DNA of 64,000 nt. Origin: Acidobacteriota bacterium. GTDB lineage: Bacteria > Acidobacteriota > Vicinamibacteria > Vicinamibacterales > UBA8438. Position 1 is the stretch's first letter, and every line of letters starts with the position of its first letter. Location of the stretch: NCBI GenBank assembly GCA_026708265.1, contig JAPOVI010000174.1, positions 1-64,000 on the forward strand, in the 5' to 3' direction. Under the pieces are notes generated by a model, which was not told the DNA's origin, did no database searches, and saw only the letters and a program-made list of their open reading frames with translations. This document shows positions 57,017 through 64,000 of the stretch, in pieces. Made by a program: the position numbers and the translations under genes.

Positions 57017-57428
57017 AGCCCGACGCAGCGCGCCGATCCGGGGGGGGCGCACGGGCGGCTGGACGCTCATCGAGCTGACGATCGTCGTGGCGCTCATCAG
57101 CGTGCTGGCGGGCCTGGCGATGGCCGGCTACCGGACGGCCGTCACCCGCGCCCGCGAAGCCGTGTTGAAGGAGGACCTCTTCCGAATGCGCGATGCGATC
57201 GATCAGTTCTACGCGGACCGCGGCGCCTATCCGGCCGCGCTGGCCGATCTGGAGACGTACGGCTACGTGCGCGCCATTCCGGTCGATCCGATCACCAACT
57301 CCGCCGCGACCTGGCAGGTGGTCCCCGCTCCCCTGGATCCGGCCGATCCGCTGGCCACCGGCGTCTACGATGTCCGCAGCGGCGCCGACGGCACCGCGCT
57401 CGACGGGACGCCGTACGCGGCATGGTGA
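56955..57428 (+). CDS. GspG-like pseudopilin 2
   Basis: 157 residues if translation starts at the only in-frame ATG, 56955, which overlaps the previous gene by 62 bp and gives an unusually long leader of 35 residues. The leader ends RTGG before WTLIELTIVVALISVLAGLAMAGY, with Trp at +1 instead of Phe and Glu at +5. The rest is a clear GspG-like paralogue: VLKEDLFRMRDAIDQFYADRGAYPAALADLETYGYVRAIPVDPIT and VYDVRSGADGTALDGTPYAAW. A frameshift near 57016 or a non-standard start is possible. Confidence 0.85.
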   Translation: MTCIRGRRGWPWTGPGTGTGEARRSAPIRGGRTGGWTLIELTIVVALISVLAGLAMAGYRTAVTRAREAVLKEDLFRMRDAIDQFYADRGAYPAALADLETYGYVRAIPVDPITNSAATWQVVPAPLDPADPLATGVYDVRSGADGTALDGTPYAAW

Positions 57429-58138
57429 GGACCGGCACCCGACGGGGTCGCGGGCCCGACGTCCGGCCGGCGGGGAGCCGCGGGGAGGCGGGCTTCGCGA
57501 TGGCCGCGCTCCTCGTCAGCCTGTCATTGATGGGGCTTCTCATGTCGATGGCGCTGCCGGTGTGGAGCCAGCAGGCGCGGCGCGAGCGCGAGGCCGAGCT
57601 GATCTTCCGCGGGGAGCAGTACGCACGGGCGATCGTTCTCTATCAGCGGCGCCAGCCGGGCGCGTTCCCGAGCGACCTCGACACCCTGGTCGAGGGGCGC
57701 TACCTGCGCCGCAAGTACGGGGATCCGATGCGGGGGGGCGCCGAGTTCCGCGTCCTGCGGCAGACGGATCAGGACGCGCCCGGCAGCGCCGCATTCGGAG
57801 AGGGCGCTTCCGGTTCCGGGGCGGAGCCGGGAGCCGACCGCGGCAGCGGCGCGTCGAGTCGGGGTGGCGGCCGTGACCGGGACGACGGCGGGGGCGGCAT
57901 CGAGGGCGGCATCATCGGCGTCGTCAGCCGGAGCACCGAGGCGTCGCTCCGCGCCTACAACGGCCGGCGGCGGTACGACGAGTGGGAGTTCACGTACCTT
58001 GGCGCCGGCACGGAAGGGGCCGGCGACCCGACGCCCGGCTCCGGGGCGGAGGCCCTCGGCGGCCGGCGGGGGGGAGGCGGCTCGAACCGGCTCGGATCGG
58101 GTCTCGGGCGCGGCGATCCGCTCGGACCGGACCGGTGA
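57422..58138 (+). CDS. Atypical pseudopilin with Gly-rich low-complexity insert
   Basis: 238 residues, overlapping the previous gene by 7 bp. The leader ends SRGEAG before FAMAALLVSLSLMGLLMSMALPVW; residue +5 is Ala29, not Glu. The helix continues with QQARREREAELIFRGEQYARAIVLYQRR and PGAFPSDLDTLVEGRYLRRKYGDPM, recalling GspG-like members. From about residue 120 it is dominated by Gly/Ser/Asp low complexity. YDEWEFTYLGAGTEG closes a folded part before a Gly-rich tail. It could be a minor pseudopilin or an adaptor. It is the last gene of the operon; no secretin gene follows. Confidence 0.75.
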   Translation: MVRTGTRRGRGPDVRPAGSRGEAGFAMAALLVSLSLMGLLMSMALPVWSQQARREREAELIFRGEQYARAIVLYQRRQPGAFPSDLDTLVEGRYLRRKYGDPMRGGAEFRVLRQTDQDAPGSAAFGEGASGSGAEPGADRGSGASSRGGGRDRDDGGGGIEGGIIGVVSRSTEASLRAYNGRRRYDEWEFTYLGAGTEGAGDPTPGSGAEALGGRRGGGGSNRLGSGLGRGDPLGPDR

Positions 58139-58143
58139 TGCGA

Positions 58144-59196
58144 TCAGCCCGCGAGGGCCGCCATGACGGCGTCGTGGAACGCCGGCCGGATCGCGAGAAT
58201 CGCGTCGTTGGCGCGCGTCGGGTGCACGCGGTTGGTGAGCAACGCGACGTAGGCCCCGGCATCCGGATCGAGCCAGAGTGAAGTCCCCGTGAATCCGGTG
58301 TGGCCGAAGGCCAGGGAGGACATGCGCGTGCCGCACGACGACGTGGGCAGCATCGTGTCCCAGCCCAGCGCCCGCGAGCTGCCCGGCACCGTCGACTTCC
58401 GGAGGAAGCGGGTGAGGGTGGAAGGCGCGACCAGCGAGCCGTCGCCGCGCCAGCCTCGCAGGAGGTCGCGGGCGAAGGCGCCGACCGCCCGCACGCTGCC
58501 GAAGAGGCCCGCGTGACCCGCGACCCCGCCGAGGGCCCAGGCGTTCTCGTCGTGCACCTCGCCCCGCACGAGGCGCCCCCGCCACGCATCGAACTCCGTC
58601 GGGGCGATGCGGTCGCGCCAGTCCGCCGGCGGGCGGAAGCGGAGGTCGCCCCACCGCCGGGCCTCGGCCAGCTCCCGGAACTGCCGGTCGAGAGGCCGCC
58701 CCTCGGCGCTGTCGGCGAGGACGAAGCCCAGCAGCATGAAGCCGAGGTCGCTGTAGAGGGCCCGCGTGCGCGGCGGGTACTCCAGGGCGAGGGTGCAGAT
58801 CGCGTGCTCGAACTCGGCCCGACCGCGGTGATCGCGGTAGAAGGGCAGGTGGGCGGTGAGGCCGCCCGAATGGGTCAGCAGATCCTCGACCGTCACCCCG
58901 TCACGGTCGTCCCCGCGCCAGGCCGGAAACCAGCGGCGGACGCGATCGGTGAGCCCGATCCGGTCGTCGTCGACGGCTCGCATGACGAGCGTGGTCGTGG
59001 CGACGACCTTCGTCAGCGACGCGAGGTCGAACACCGTGTCGACGGTAGCTTCGCGGCCGGTCCCGGGCTCAAGGCGCCCGCAGGAGCTCGACCACACGAT
59101 CGCCTCGTGGGTCCCCACTTCCGCGGACGCCGCCGGAAAGGCGCCGGCGGCCACCCCCGCGGCCAGGATGTCGCCCGCGCCGCGCAGGTCAGGCAT
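58144..59196 (-). CDS. Serine hydrolase of the beta-lactamase (class C/PBP-like) fold
   Basis: 350 residues. The active-site SxxK is in FDLASLTKVVATTTLV; the YxN-like triad position reads YSD (RALYSDLGFMLLG), and the third motif is HTG in AFGHTGFTGTSLWLD. ALGGVAGHAGLFGSVRAVGAFARDLL is typical of this group. No signal peptide is evident, so a cytoplasmic role is likely. It overlaps the murQ stop by 8 bp, a linkage that suggests a role in muropeptide or anhydro-sugar recycling rather than antibiotic resistance. It converges with the pseudopilin operon with a 5-bp gap. Confidence 0.85.
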   Translation of the reverse strand: MPDLRGAGDILAAGVAAGAFPAASAEVGTHEAIVWSSSCGRLEPGTGREATVDTVFDLASLTKVVATTTLVMRAVDDDRIGLTDRVRRWFPAWRGDDRDGVTVEDLLTHSGGLTAHLPFYRDHRGRAEFEHAICTLALEYPPRTRALYSDLGFMLLGFVLADSAEGRPLDRQFRELAEARRWGDLRFRPPADWRDRIAPTEFDAWRGRLVRGEVHDENAWALGGVAGHAGLFGSVRAVGAFARDLLRGWRGDGSLVAPSTLTRFLRKSTVPGSSRALGWDTMLPTSSCGTRMSSLAFGHTGFTGTSLWLDPDAGAYVALLTNRVHPTRANDAILAIRPAFHDAVMAALAG

Positions 59197-60157
59197 GCGG
59201 TCCGGGGCGTCCCTGGCGCCCGCGCAGCATCTCGCGCAGGCGCGGCTCGACGTCGCGTCCGAGGGCTGACCGCACGACGTTGTCGGAGCGCCGGAGACGG
59301 GCGAGCGCGGCCGGATAGCTGTCGCCGGTGGCGTGCATCACGATGGCGGCCTTGACGTTCCAGCGCGCCCGGCGCAACAGGCGCTCGGGGTCCTCGCCCT
59401 CGAGCCCGGTGACGATGGCGATGATCCGGCGGGCTCGGTCGCGCGCCTTCTCGTTGTTGGCCTTCACGTCGACCATCAGGTTGCCGTAGGTCTTGCCGAT
59501 GCGCACCATGGCGATGGTGGTCAGCATGTTCAGGACCATCTTGGTGGCCGTTCCGGCCTTCAGCCGCGTCGAGCCGGCGATGACCTCGGGCCCCACGGCC
59601 GGGGCGATGACGACGTCGACGAACGTCTGCAGCTCGGTCCCCGGCCAGCAGGTCACGAAGACGACTCGAGAACCTCCGCTCCGGGCGCGGGTGAGCGCCC
59701 CCCGTACGAACCGGGTCATCCCGCTCGCGGACACGCCGATGAGCACGTCCCGGCGCGTCGGTCGGAGGCGGGCGACGGCGCGGCTGCCTTCCTCGTAGCG
59801 GTCCTCGACTCCCTCCTTCGGATCGAAGAAGGCCGCCCGCCCGCCGGGCATGATCGCCTGCACCTGCTTCGGGGGCGTGCTGAACGTGGTGATCATCTCT
59901 GCGGCCTCGAGCACGCCGAGGCGGCCGCTCGTGCCCGCTCCGACGAGGATCACCCGGCCGCCCCGCCGCAGGGCGCCCGTCAGCAGCTCGACCGCGGTGG
60001 AGATCCGGGACCGCTCGCGCTGGACCGCGGCTACGACCTTGCGGTCTTCGCCGAGCATGAGCCCGACGAGATCTTCCGTCGACGCCCGATCCATCGCGAG
60101 CGAGGACGGGTTGATCGCCTCCGTCGGGAGGTCCTTCCACTTCGACGGCGTAGGCAT
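59189..60157 (-). CDS. murQ: N-acetylmuramic acid 6-phosphate etherase
   Basis: 322 residues from the ATG at 60157, preceded by CCGGAG. TEAINPSSLAMDRASTEDLVGLML is the family N-terminus; the SIS domain shows LVGAGTSGRLGVLEAAEM and GVSASGMTRFVRGAL, and EVIAGSTRLKAGTATKMVLNML and KTYGNLMVDVKANNEKA are signature stretches. It splits the lactyl ether of MurNAc 6-phosphate in peptidoglycan recycling. The upstream AT-rich TTATATATTG (about 60198-60207) can hold a -10 box for it. It is divergent from hom. Confidence 0.95.
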   Translation of the reverse strand: MPTPSKWKDLPTEAINPSSLAMDRASTEDLVGLMLGEDRKVVAAVQRERSRISTAVELLTGALRRGGRVILVGAGTSGRLGVLEAAEMITTFSTPPKQVQAIMPGGRAAFFDPKEGVEDRYEEGSRAVARLRPTRRDVLIGVSASGMTRFVRGALTRARSGGSRVVFVTCWPGTELQTFVDVVIAPAVGPEVIAGSTRLKAGTATKMVLNMLTTIAMVRIGKTYGNLMVDVKANNEKARDRARRIIAIVTGLEGEDPERLLRRARWNVKAAIVMHATGDSYPAALARLRRSDNVVRSALGRDVEPRLREMLRGRQGRPGPHA

Positions 60158-60178
60158 GTGCTCCGGCTCGCGGGTCGT

Positions 60179-60208
60179 TTGACTTGGTTCGAACGCGCAA
60201 TATATAAC
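60179..60208 (+). promoter_or_regulatory. Sigma-70-like promoter of hom-thrC
   Basis: TTGACT (60179-60184) and TATAAC (60203-60208) are 18 bp apart; TATATA at 60201-60206 gives 16 bp. This is the most consensus-like promoter in the window and points toward hom. Transcription would begin near 60215, giving a leader of about 200 nt. Confidence 0.5.
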
Positions 60209-60214
60209 TATTCC

Positions 60215-60354
60215 TACTGCGTACATGCGTTCCGGGCCGATCGCTGAGGCAGCGCAGGGCGGTCACTCGTCGCCTGGTCACGATGCGTCGGTCGGCGTGT
60301 CCGACCCTGGCCGGAGGCGGGTGCGGTAGCCGGCGCGAGTCGAGCGACTCTCAC
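60215..60354 (+). promoter_or_regulatory. Structured leader upstream of hom, candidate attenuator or riboswitch
   Basis: The stretch between the promoter and the terminator has several short hairpins, for example CGCTG/CAGCG near 60242-60254, GTCGG/CCGAC near 60291-60305 and GAGTC/GACTC near 60337-60350. The small frames inside it encode no run of Thr, Ile or Met. I could not match it to a known riboswitch class. Confidence 0.4.
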
Positions 60355-60392
60355 GGGCCATCATCTGCCGTCGGATGATGGCCCTTTTCTTT
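60355..60392 (+). terminator. Intrinsic terminator just before hom
   Basis: An 11-bp perfect stem, GGGCCATCATC (60355-60365) with GATGATGGCCC (60374-60384), an 8-nt loop, then TTTTCTTT. It ends 23 nt before the TTG start of hom and points along hom. Lying between the hom promoter and hom, it is best explained as an attenuator. Confidence 0.85.
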
Positions 60393-60415
60393 GGCAGACG
60401 GATCGGGACAGGCTC

Positions 60416-61684
60416 TTGCTCAAGGTCGCCCTCGTGGGGTTCGGCACGGTCGGGCAGTCCGTGGCTCGCATCCTGTGCGCGCGGCCCGCGGCCGGGTTGG
60501 TGCTCACCCATATCGCCAATCGCCGCGTGGAGCGGAAGCGGGTCGGCTGGGTGCCTCCGGACGTGATCTGGACCGACGACTTCGAGCAGGTTGTGAGTTC
60601 CGACGCCGACGTCGTGGTGGAGCTCATCGGGGGCGTCGACCCGGCCGCCGAATGGATTCGCCGTGCGCTCGCGGCGGGAAAGTCGGTGGTCACCGCGAAC
60701 AAGCAGGTCATCGCGCAGTGCGGGGAAGGGCTGCTGGCTCTGGCCCGCGAACAGCGGCGCCACCTGCTGTTCGAGGCGGCCGTGGCCGGGGGGATCCCTG
60801 TCGTTCGCGGTTTGCGGGAGGGTCTTGCGGGCGACCGGCTGGTCCGGGTCGAGGGCGTGCTCAACGGCACGTGCAACTACATCCTGACGCGCATGGCGGA
60901 TGCCCAGGTGTCCTTTGCGGCCGGTCTCTCGGAGGCCCAGGAGCTCGGCTACGCGGAGGCGGACCCGAGCGCCGACCTCGACGGCGCGGACGCGCGCGCC
61001 AAGCTTGCCATCCTCGCGCTGGTGGGCCTGCGCCGACGAATCGACGTCGAGGCCGTGCCGCTCGCCTCGATTCGGGAGATCGATCCGATCGACTTCGTCT
61101 ACGCACGGCGCCTGGGATGCACCATTCGACAGGTGGCGCGGGCGGAGCTGCTCCCGGACGAGCGGCTGCTCGCCTTCGTCCGACCGGCGCTGGTGCCGCT
61201 CACCTCCAACCTCGCCCGAATCGAGGGGAACCAGAACACCGTGGTCGTCGAGGGCGCGTTCGGCGGAGAGGCATCGTTCTCCGGAGCCGGCGCGGGAGGC
61301 GGTCCGACGGCCGTCTCGGTCGTGTCGGACCTCGAGGCGATCGCGCGAGCGGACGAGGCACGGCACGCGGGATGGCCGACCCCATCGTCCGCCGAGGCGG
61401 TCGAGCGCGAGTTCGAGGCCCCGCACTACGTCCGGTTCATCGTCGCCGACCGTCCCGGCATCATCGCATCTCTCGCCGGCGTCTTCTCGCGCCACGGCGT
61501 CAACGTCGATGCGGTGCTGCAGGAGCCCGGATGGTCGAAGTCGGAGTTGCCCTTCGTCGTCACGCTCGAGCGGTGCGGCTCGGCCGTGGTGAGCGACGCC
61601 CTCACCGAGATCGGGTCGTTCGACTTCCACGCGCGGCGTCCCGTCTGGATGCCGATCCTGGCCAGCGGGAGAGGCCCCTCATGA
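60416..61684 (+). CDS. hom: Homoserine dehydrogenase
   Basis: 422 residues from a TTG at 60416. The NAD(P)-binding start LKVALVGFGTVGQSVARIL, VVVELIGGVDPAAEWIRRAL, TANKQVIAQ, the catalytic segment FEAAVAGGIPVVRGLREGL and VLNGTCNYILTRM, YAEADPSADLDGADARAKLAILA are typical. The C-terminal ACT domain (YVRFIVADRPGIIASLAGVFSRHGVNVDAVLQ) binds threonine for feedback control. It reduces aspartate semialdehyde to homoserine. A promoter and terminator upstream suggest attenuation; thrC overlaps by 4 bp. Confidence 0.96.
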   Translation: MLKVALVGFGTVGQSVARILCARPAAGLVLTHIANRRVERKRVGWVPPDVIWTDDFEQVVSSDADVVVELIGGVDPAAEWIRRALAAGKSVVTANKQVIAQCGEGLLALAREQRRHLLFEAAVAGGIPVVRGLREGLAGDRLVRVEGVLNGTCNYILTRMADAQVSFAAGLSEAQELGYAEADPSADLDGADARAKLAILALVGLRRRIDVEAVPLASIREIDPIDFVYARRLGCTIRQVARAELLPDERLLAFVRPALVPLTSNLARIEGNQNTVVVEGAFGGEASFSGAGAGGGPTAVSVVSDLEAIARADEARHAGWPTPSSAEAVEREFEAPHYVRFIVADRPGIIASLAGVFSRHGVNVDAVLQEPGWSKSELPFVVTLERCGSAVVSDALTEIGSFDFHARRPVWMPILASGRGPS

Positions 61685-62937
61685 GCTACGTCACGGGGCT
61701 CGAATGCTCGATGTGCCGTGCGCCGTTTCCGCCCCGCGCGCTGTATGTGTGCGATCAGTGCCTCGGCCCGCTCGAGGTGACCTACGACCGGGACCGCATC
61801 CGCCGCACGCTCACGCGCGAGCTCATCGAGTCGCGGCCGGCGAGCCTGTGGCGCTATCGCGAGTTGCTGCCTATCGACGGCGATCCCCGGACCGGCCTCG
61901 AATCGGGTTTCACGCCCCTGCTGCGGGCCGACCGCCTCGGGGCCGAGCTCGGGCTTCGCGAGCTGTGGGTGAAGGACGATTCCGTCAACCATCCGACGCT
62001 GTCGTACAAGGACCGCGTGGTGCCCGTCGCCGCGACCCGCGCCGTCGAGCTGGGCTTCCGCATGTTCGGCTGCGCCTCGACCGGCAACCTGGCGAACAGC
62101 GTGGCCGCCCACGCGGCGCGTCTGGGCCTGTCCTGCTACGTCTTCATCCCCCGCACCCTCGAGCCGGGAAAGATTCGAGCCTCCGCCGTCCTCGGTTCCG
62201 AGGTGGTCGCCATCGACGGAACGTACGACGACGTCAATCGCCTGTGCACGCAGGTAGGGGATCGCTACGGCTGGGGCTTCGCCAACATCAACCTCCGCAG
62301 CTACTACGCCGAGGGCGCCAAGACCTGCGGCTTCGAGATCGTCGAGCAGCTCGGATGGCGCTTTCCGCGCCACGTCGTCTCGCCGGTCGCGGGCGGGACG
62401 CTCCTGCCGCGCATCGGTCGCGGCTTCGACGAGCTGCGGGACGCGGGACTCGTCGACGGCGAGTTGCCGCGCATCCACGCCGCGCAGGCCGCGGGTTGCG
62501 CGCCGGTCATCCAGGCGCTGGACGCGGGCCTCGACCATCCGGAGCCCGTACGGCCGAACACGATCGCCAAGTCGATCGCGATCGGCAATCCTGCGGACGG
62601 CTACTACGTGCTCCGCACGGTGCGAGAGACAGGCGGGTCGGGCGCGGCTGCCACGGACGAGGAGATCCTCGACGGCATCCGCCTGCTGGCTCGCACCGAA
62701 GGGGTGTTCACGGAGCCGGCGGGCGGGACCACGGTCGCGGTCACCCGGAAGCTCGTGCGGGACGGAGTCATCGGCGCCGACGAGGCGACCGTCATCTGCA
62801 TCACGGGCAGCGGCTACAAGACCTCGGACGCGATTGCCGACAGCCTTCCTCCGCCGGCCCAGCTCGGGCGCTCCCTGTCCGAGATGGACGCGTTCGTGGC
62901 GGAACGGGACCGGCGCCACCAGGAGGTGGGCGGCTGA
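61681..62937 (+). CDS. thrC: Threonine synthase
   Basis: 418 residues. A small N-terminal zinc-ribbon-like segment (CSMCRAPFPPRALYVCDQC) precedes the PLP fold-type II core: WVKDDSVNHPTLSYKDRVV with the PLP lysine, CASTGNLANSVAAHAARLGL, VSPVAGGTLLPRIGRGFDEL and ICITGSGYKT. It turns O-phosphohomoserine into threonine. It is translationally coupled to hom; the homoserine kinase gene is not in the window. Confidence 0.95.
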   Translation: MSYVTGLECSMCRAPFPPRALYVCDQCLGPLEVTYDRDRIRRTLTRELIESRPASLWRYRELLPIDGDPRTGLESGFTPLLRADRLGAELGLRELWVKDDSVNHPTLSYKDRVVPVAATRAVELGFRMFGCASTGNLANSVAAHAARLGLSCYVFIPRTLEPGKIRASAVLGSEVVAIDGTYDDVNRLCTQVGDRYGWGFANINLRSYYAEGAKTCGFEIVEQLGWRFPRHVVSPVAGGTLLPRIGRGFDELRDAGLVDGELPRIHAAQAAGCAPVIQALDAGLDHPEPVRPNTIAKSIAIGNPADGYYVLRTVRETGGSGAAATDEEILDGIRLLARTEGVFTEPAGGTTVAVTRKLVRDGVIGADEATVICITGSGYKTSDAIADSLPPPAQLGRSLSEMDAFVAERDRRHQEVGG

Positions 62938-62938
62938 G

Positions 62939-64000
62939 ATGACCACGCCCCGCCTCGAGGTGGCGAGCCGGCCCGACTTCAGCGAGGTCGTCGAGGCCGA
63001 GGGGCACCTCGTCGACTCGCACCTGCTCAACGCCATCTTCGACAAGGTCATCGAACGCCGGGCGACGTTCGAGGTGCTGCGCTTCGACATCGGACGCACC
63101 AACGACGAGTACTCCCGGTTGACGTTGCGGGTGGCGGCCCCGGATCGACGCCGCCTGCAGGGTCTGCTCGAGGACCTCGTCCCGCTCGGCTGCCAGGTCG
63201 TATCGGCGCAGGAGGTGCGGCTGAAGCCGGCTGACGGCGTGGGGTGCGTGCCGGACGACTTCTACTCGACGACGAACCACCGCACCTTCGTCCGCTGCGG
63301 CGGGCGGTGGGTCGAGGTCGGCCGGCAGCGCATGGACGCCGTAATCGTGGTGACCGCCGACGGCCCGGTCTGCCGCAAGCTGCGGGACATCCGGCCCGGC
63401 GACGAGGTGGTCTGCGGGGTGGAGGGAATCCGCGTGTCGCCGGAGTTTCGCGAGCGCGACCGCCTGGGCTTCGCGTTCATGACGAACGACGTGTCGACGG
63501 AACGGCGCGTCGAGGTCAGCGTGCGCAAGGTGCTCGCGATGATGCGCGACGTCAAGGCGACGGGAGGACGAATCGTCTTCGTTGCGGGTCCCGTGGTGGT
63601 CCACAGCGGCGGCGGCGAGTACTTCGCCGATCTCATCCGGCGCGGCTACGTCGACGGGTTGCTGGCCGGCAACGCCCTCGCGGTTCACGACGTCGAGCGC
63701 GCGTTGTTCGGGACGTCGCTCGGCATAGATCTCGACGCCGGGGTCGCGGTCGACGAGGGCCACCGGAATCACATGCGGGCCATCAACGCGATCAACCGCG
63801 CCGGAGGGTTGCGCGCGGCCGTCGCGGCCGGGGTGGTCCGGTCGGGGATCATGTACGAAGCGATCCGCCACGGCGTCGACTTCGTGCTCGCGGGCAGCAT
63901 CCGCGACGACGGCCCGCTGCCGGACACGGAGATGGACCTCCTGGCGGCGCAGGAGCGCTACGCGGCGGTTCTCGAGAACGCCCGGATGGTGGTCATGCTG
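62939..64000 (+). CDS. TIGR00300-family (LOR/SDH-domain, ornithine-cyclodeaminase-like) protein, cut by right edge
   Basis: 354 codons are visible with no stop. The ATG at 62939 lies 1 bp after the thrC stop. The N-terminal LOR/SDH-type domain has VEAEGHLVDSHLLNAIFDKVIE and CVPDDFYSTTNHRTFVRCGGRWV. A following catalytic/NAD-binding part has IVFVAGPVVVHSGGGEYFADLI, GYVDGLLAGNALAVHDVERALFGTSLG and GHRNHMRAINAINRAGGL. Related proteins in archaea and in cyanobacterial arginine-degrading enzymes convert ornithine to proline with NAD; that activity is a family inference. Its place after thrC suggests an amino-acid role. Confidence 0.85.
   Translation, partial: MTTPRLEVASRPDFSEVVEAEGHLVDSHLLNAIFDKVIERRATFEVLRFDIGRTNDEYSRLTLRVAAPDRRRLQGLLEDLVPLGCQVVSAQEVRLKPADGVGCVPDDFYSTTNHRTFVRCGGRWVEVGRQRMDAVIVVTADGPVCRKLRDIRPGDEVVCGVEGIRVSPEFRERDRLGFAFMTNDVSTERRVEVSVRKVLAMMRDVKATGGRIVFVAGPVVVHSGGGEYFADLIRRGYVDGLLAGNALAVHDVERALFGTSLGIDLDAGVAVDEGHRNHMRAINAINRAGGLRAAVAAGVVRSGIMYEAIRHGVDFVLAGSIRDDGPLPDTEMDLLAAQERYAAVLENARMVVML

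Noticed and set aside
60186-60200. GGTTCGAAC as a tRNA T-loop
   Set aside because: No acceptor, D or anticodon stems can be folded around it; it lies in the spacer of the hom promoter.
60215-60392. Known SAM, SAH or threonine-leader type of control before hom
   Set aside because: A partial resemblance (CGCTGAGGCAGCGC) to the SAH riboswitch core does not extend, and the small frames lack runs of Thr/Ile/Met codons.

Overview
The window is about 64 kb of very GC-rich (roughly 70 percent by eye), densely packed bacterial chromosome. It holds about 57 genes I can support, mostly core metabolism and cell biology. I see no phage, plasmid, insertion sequence or CRISPR array. Gene families and order (glnK-amtB, single-chain gcvP behind gcvT-gcvH, a DUF368 membrane protein, a mixed PilMNO/GspEF/pseudopilin operon, a sigma-54-type regulator without its GAFTGA loop, many GTG/TTG starts) fit a Gram-negative of the Acidobacteriota, perhaps Vicinamibacteria-like. 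That placement is inference from gene content; the window has no rRNA.

Layout. 1-8.2 kb: acyl-CoA dehydrogenase (cut by the left edge), glnK-amtB ammonium module, tartrate/malate-type decarboxylating dehydrogenase, family III CoA-transferase divergent from a crotonase-fold protein, and glucose-6-phosphate isomerase. 8.4-12.4 kb: NatAB-like ABC exporter, Tat-exported epoxide-hydrolase-like enzyme, initiator tRNA. 12.4-20 kb: FtsB-like protein, CutA, DUF368 lipid-carrier transporter, membrane PP2C phosphatase, an unusual RNase III fusion, an odd P-loop ATPase, purA. 20-27 kb: second ABC exporter, an ACE-like protein that has lost its zinc site, TVP38/DedA-type membrane protein, cupin and lactate permease. 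27-31 kb: Rieske protein, ComEA-like protein, GspH pseudopilin, PilZ protein and regulator. 31-36 kb: glycine cleavage operon. 36-45 kb: decayed toxin-like gene, small membrane protein, class IV aminotransferase, nnr, tsaE, guaB, secA. 45-50.5 kb: M23 endopeptidase, ComM, glycosyltransferase, and a two-gene microcompartment locus (aldehyde dehydrogenase plus one BMC shell protein). 50.5-58 kb: an uninterrupted gspF-gspE-pilM-pilN-pilO-pseudopilin series. 58-64 kb: serine hydrolase-murQ, then hom-thrC and a TIGR00300 (LOR/SDH-domain) gene cut by the right edge.

Non-coding signals. The most striking is a dispersed, roughly 100-bp palindromic element (four copies plus relatives). It usually sits directly on the 3' end of genes, and in two cases its first bases supply the TAG stop codon. 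Second is a GGGTA-N6-TACCC inverted repeat found once before and once after the regulator gene at 29.5-30.6 kb. Third is a promoter, long leader and intrinsic terminator ending 23 nt upstream of hom, which looks like transcription attenuation.

Protein oddities include an ABC ATPase with Val in place of the catalytic Glu, a crotonase without both catalytic Glu residues, a P-loop with Arg for Lys, a DUF2007-like domain fused to RNase III, and an aldehyde dehydrogenase with a Pro/Ala-rich tail that may target it to a microcompartment.
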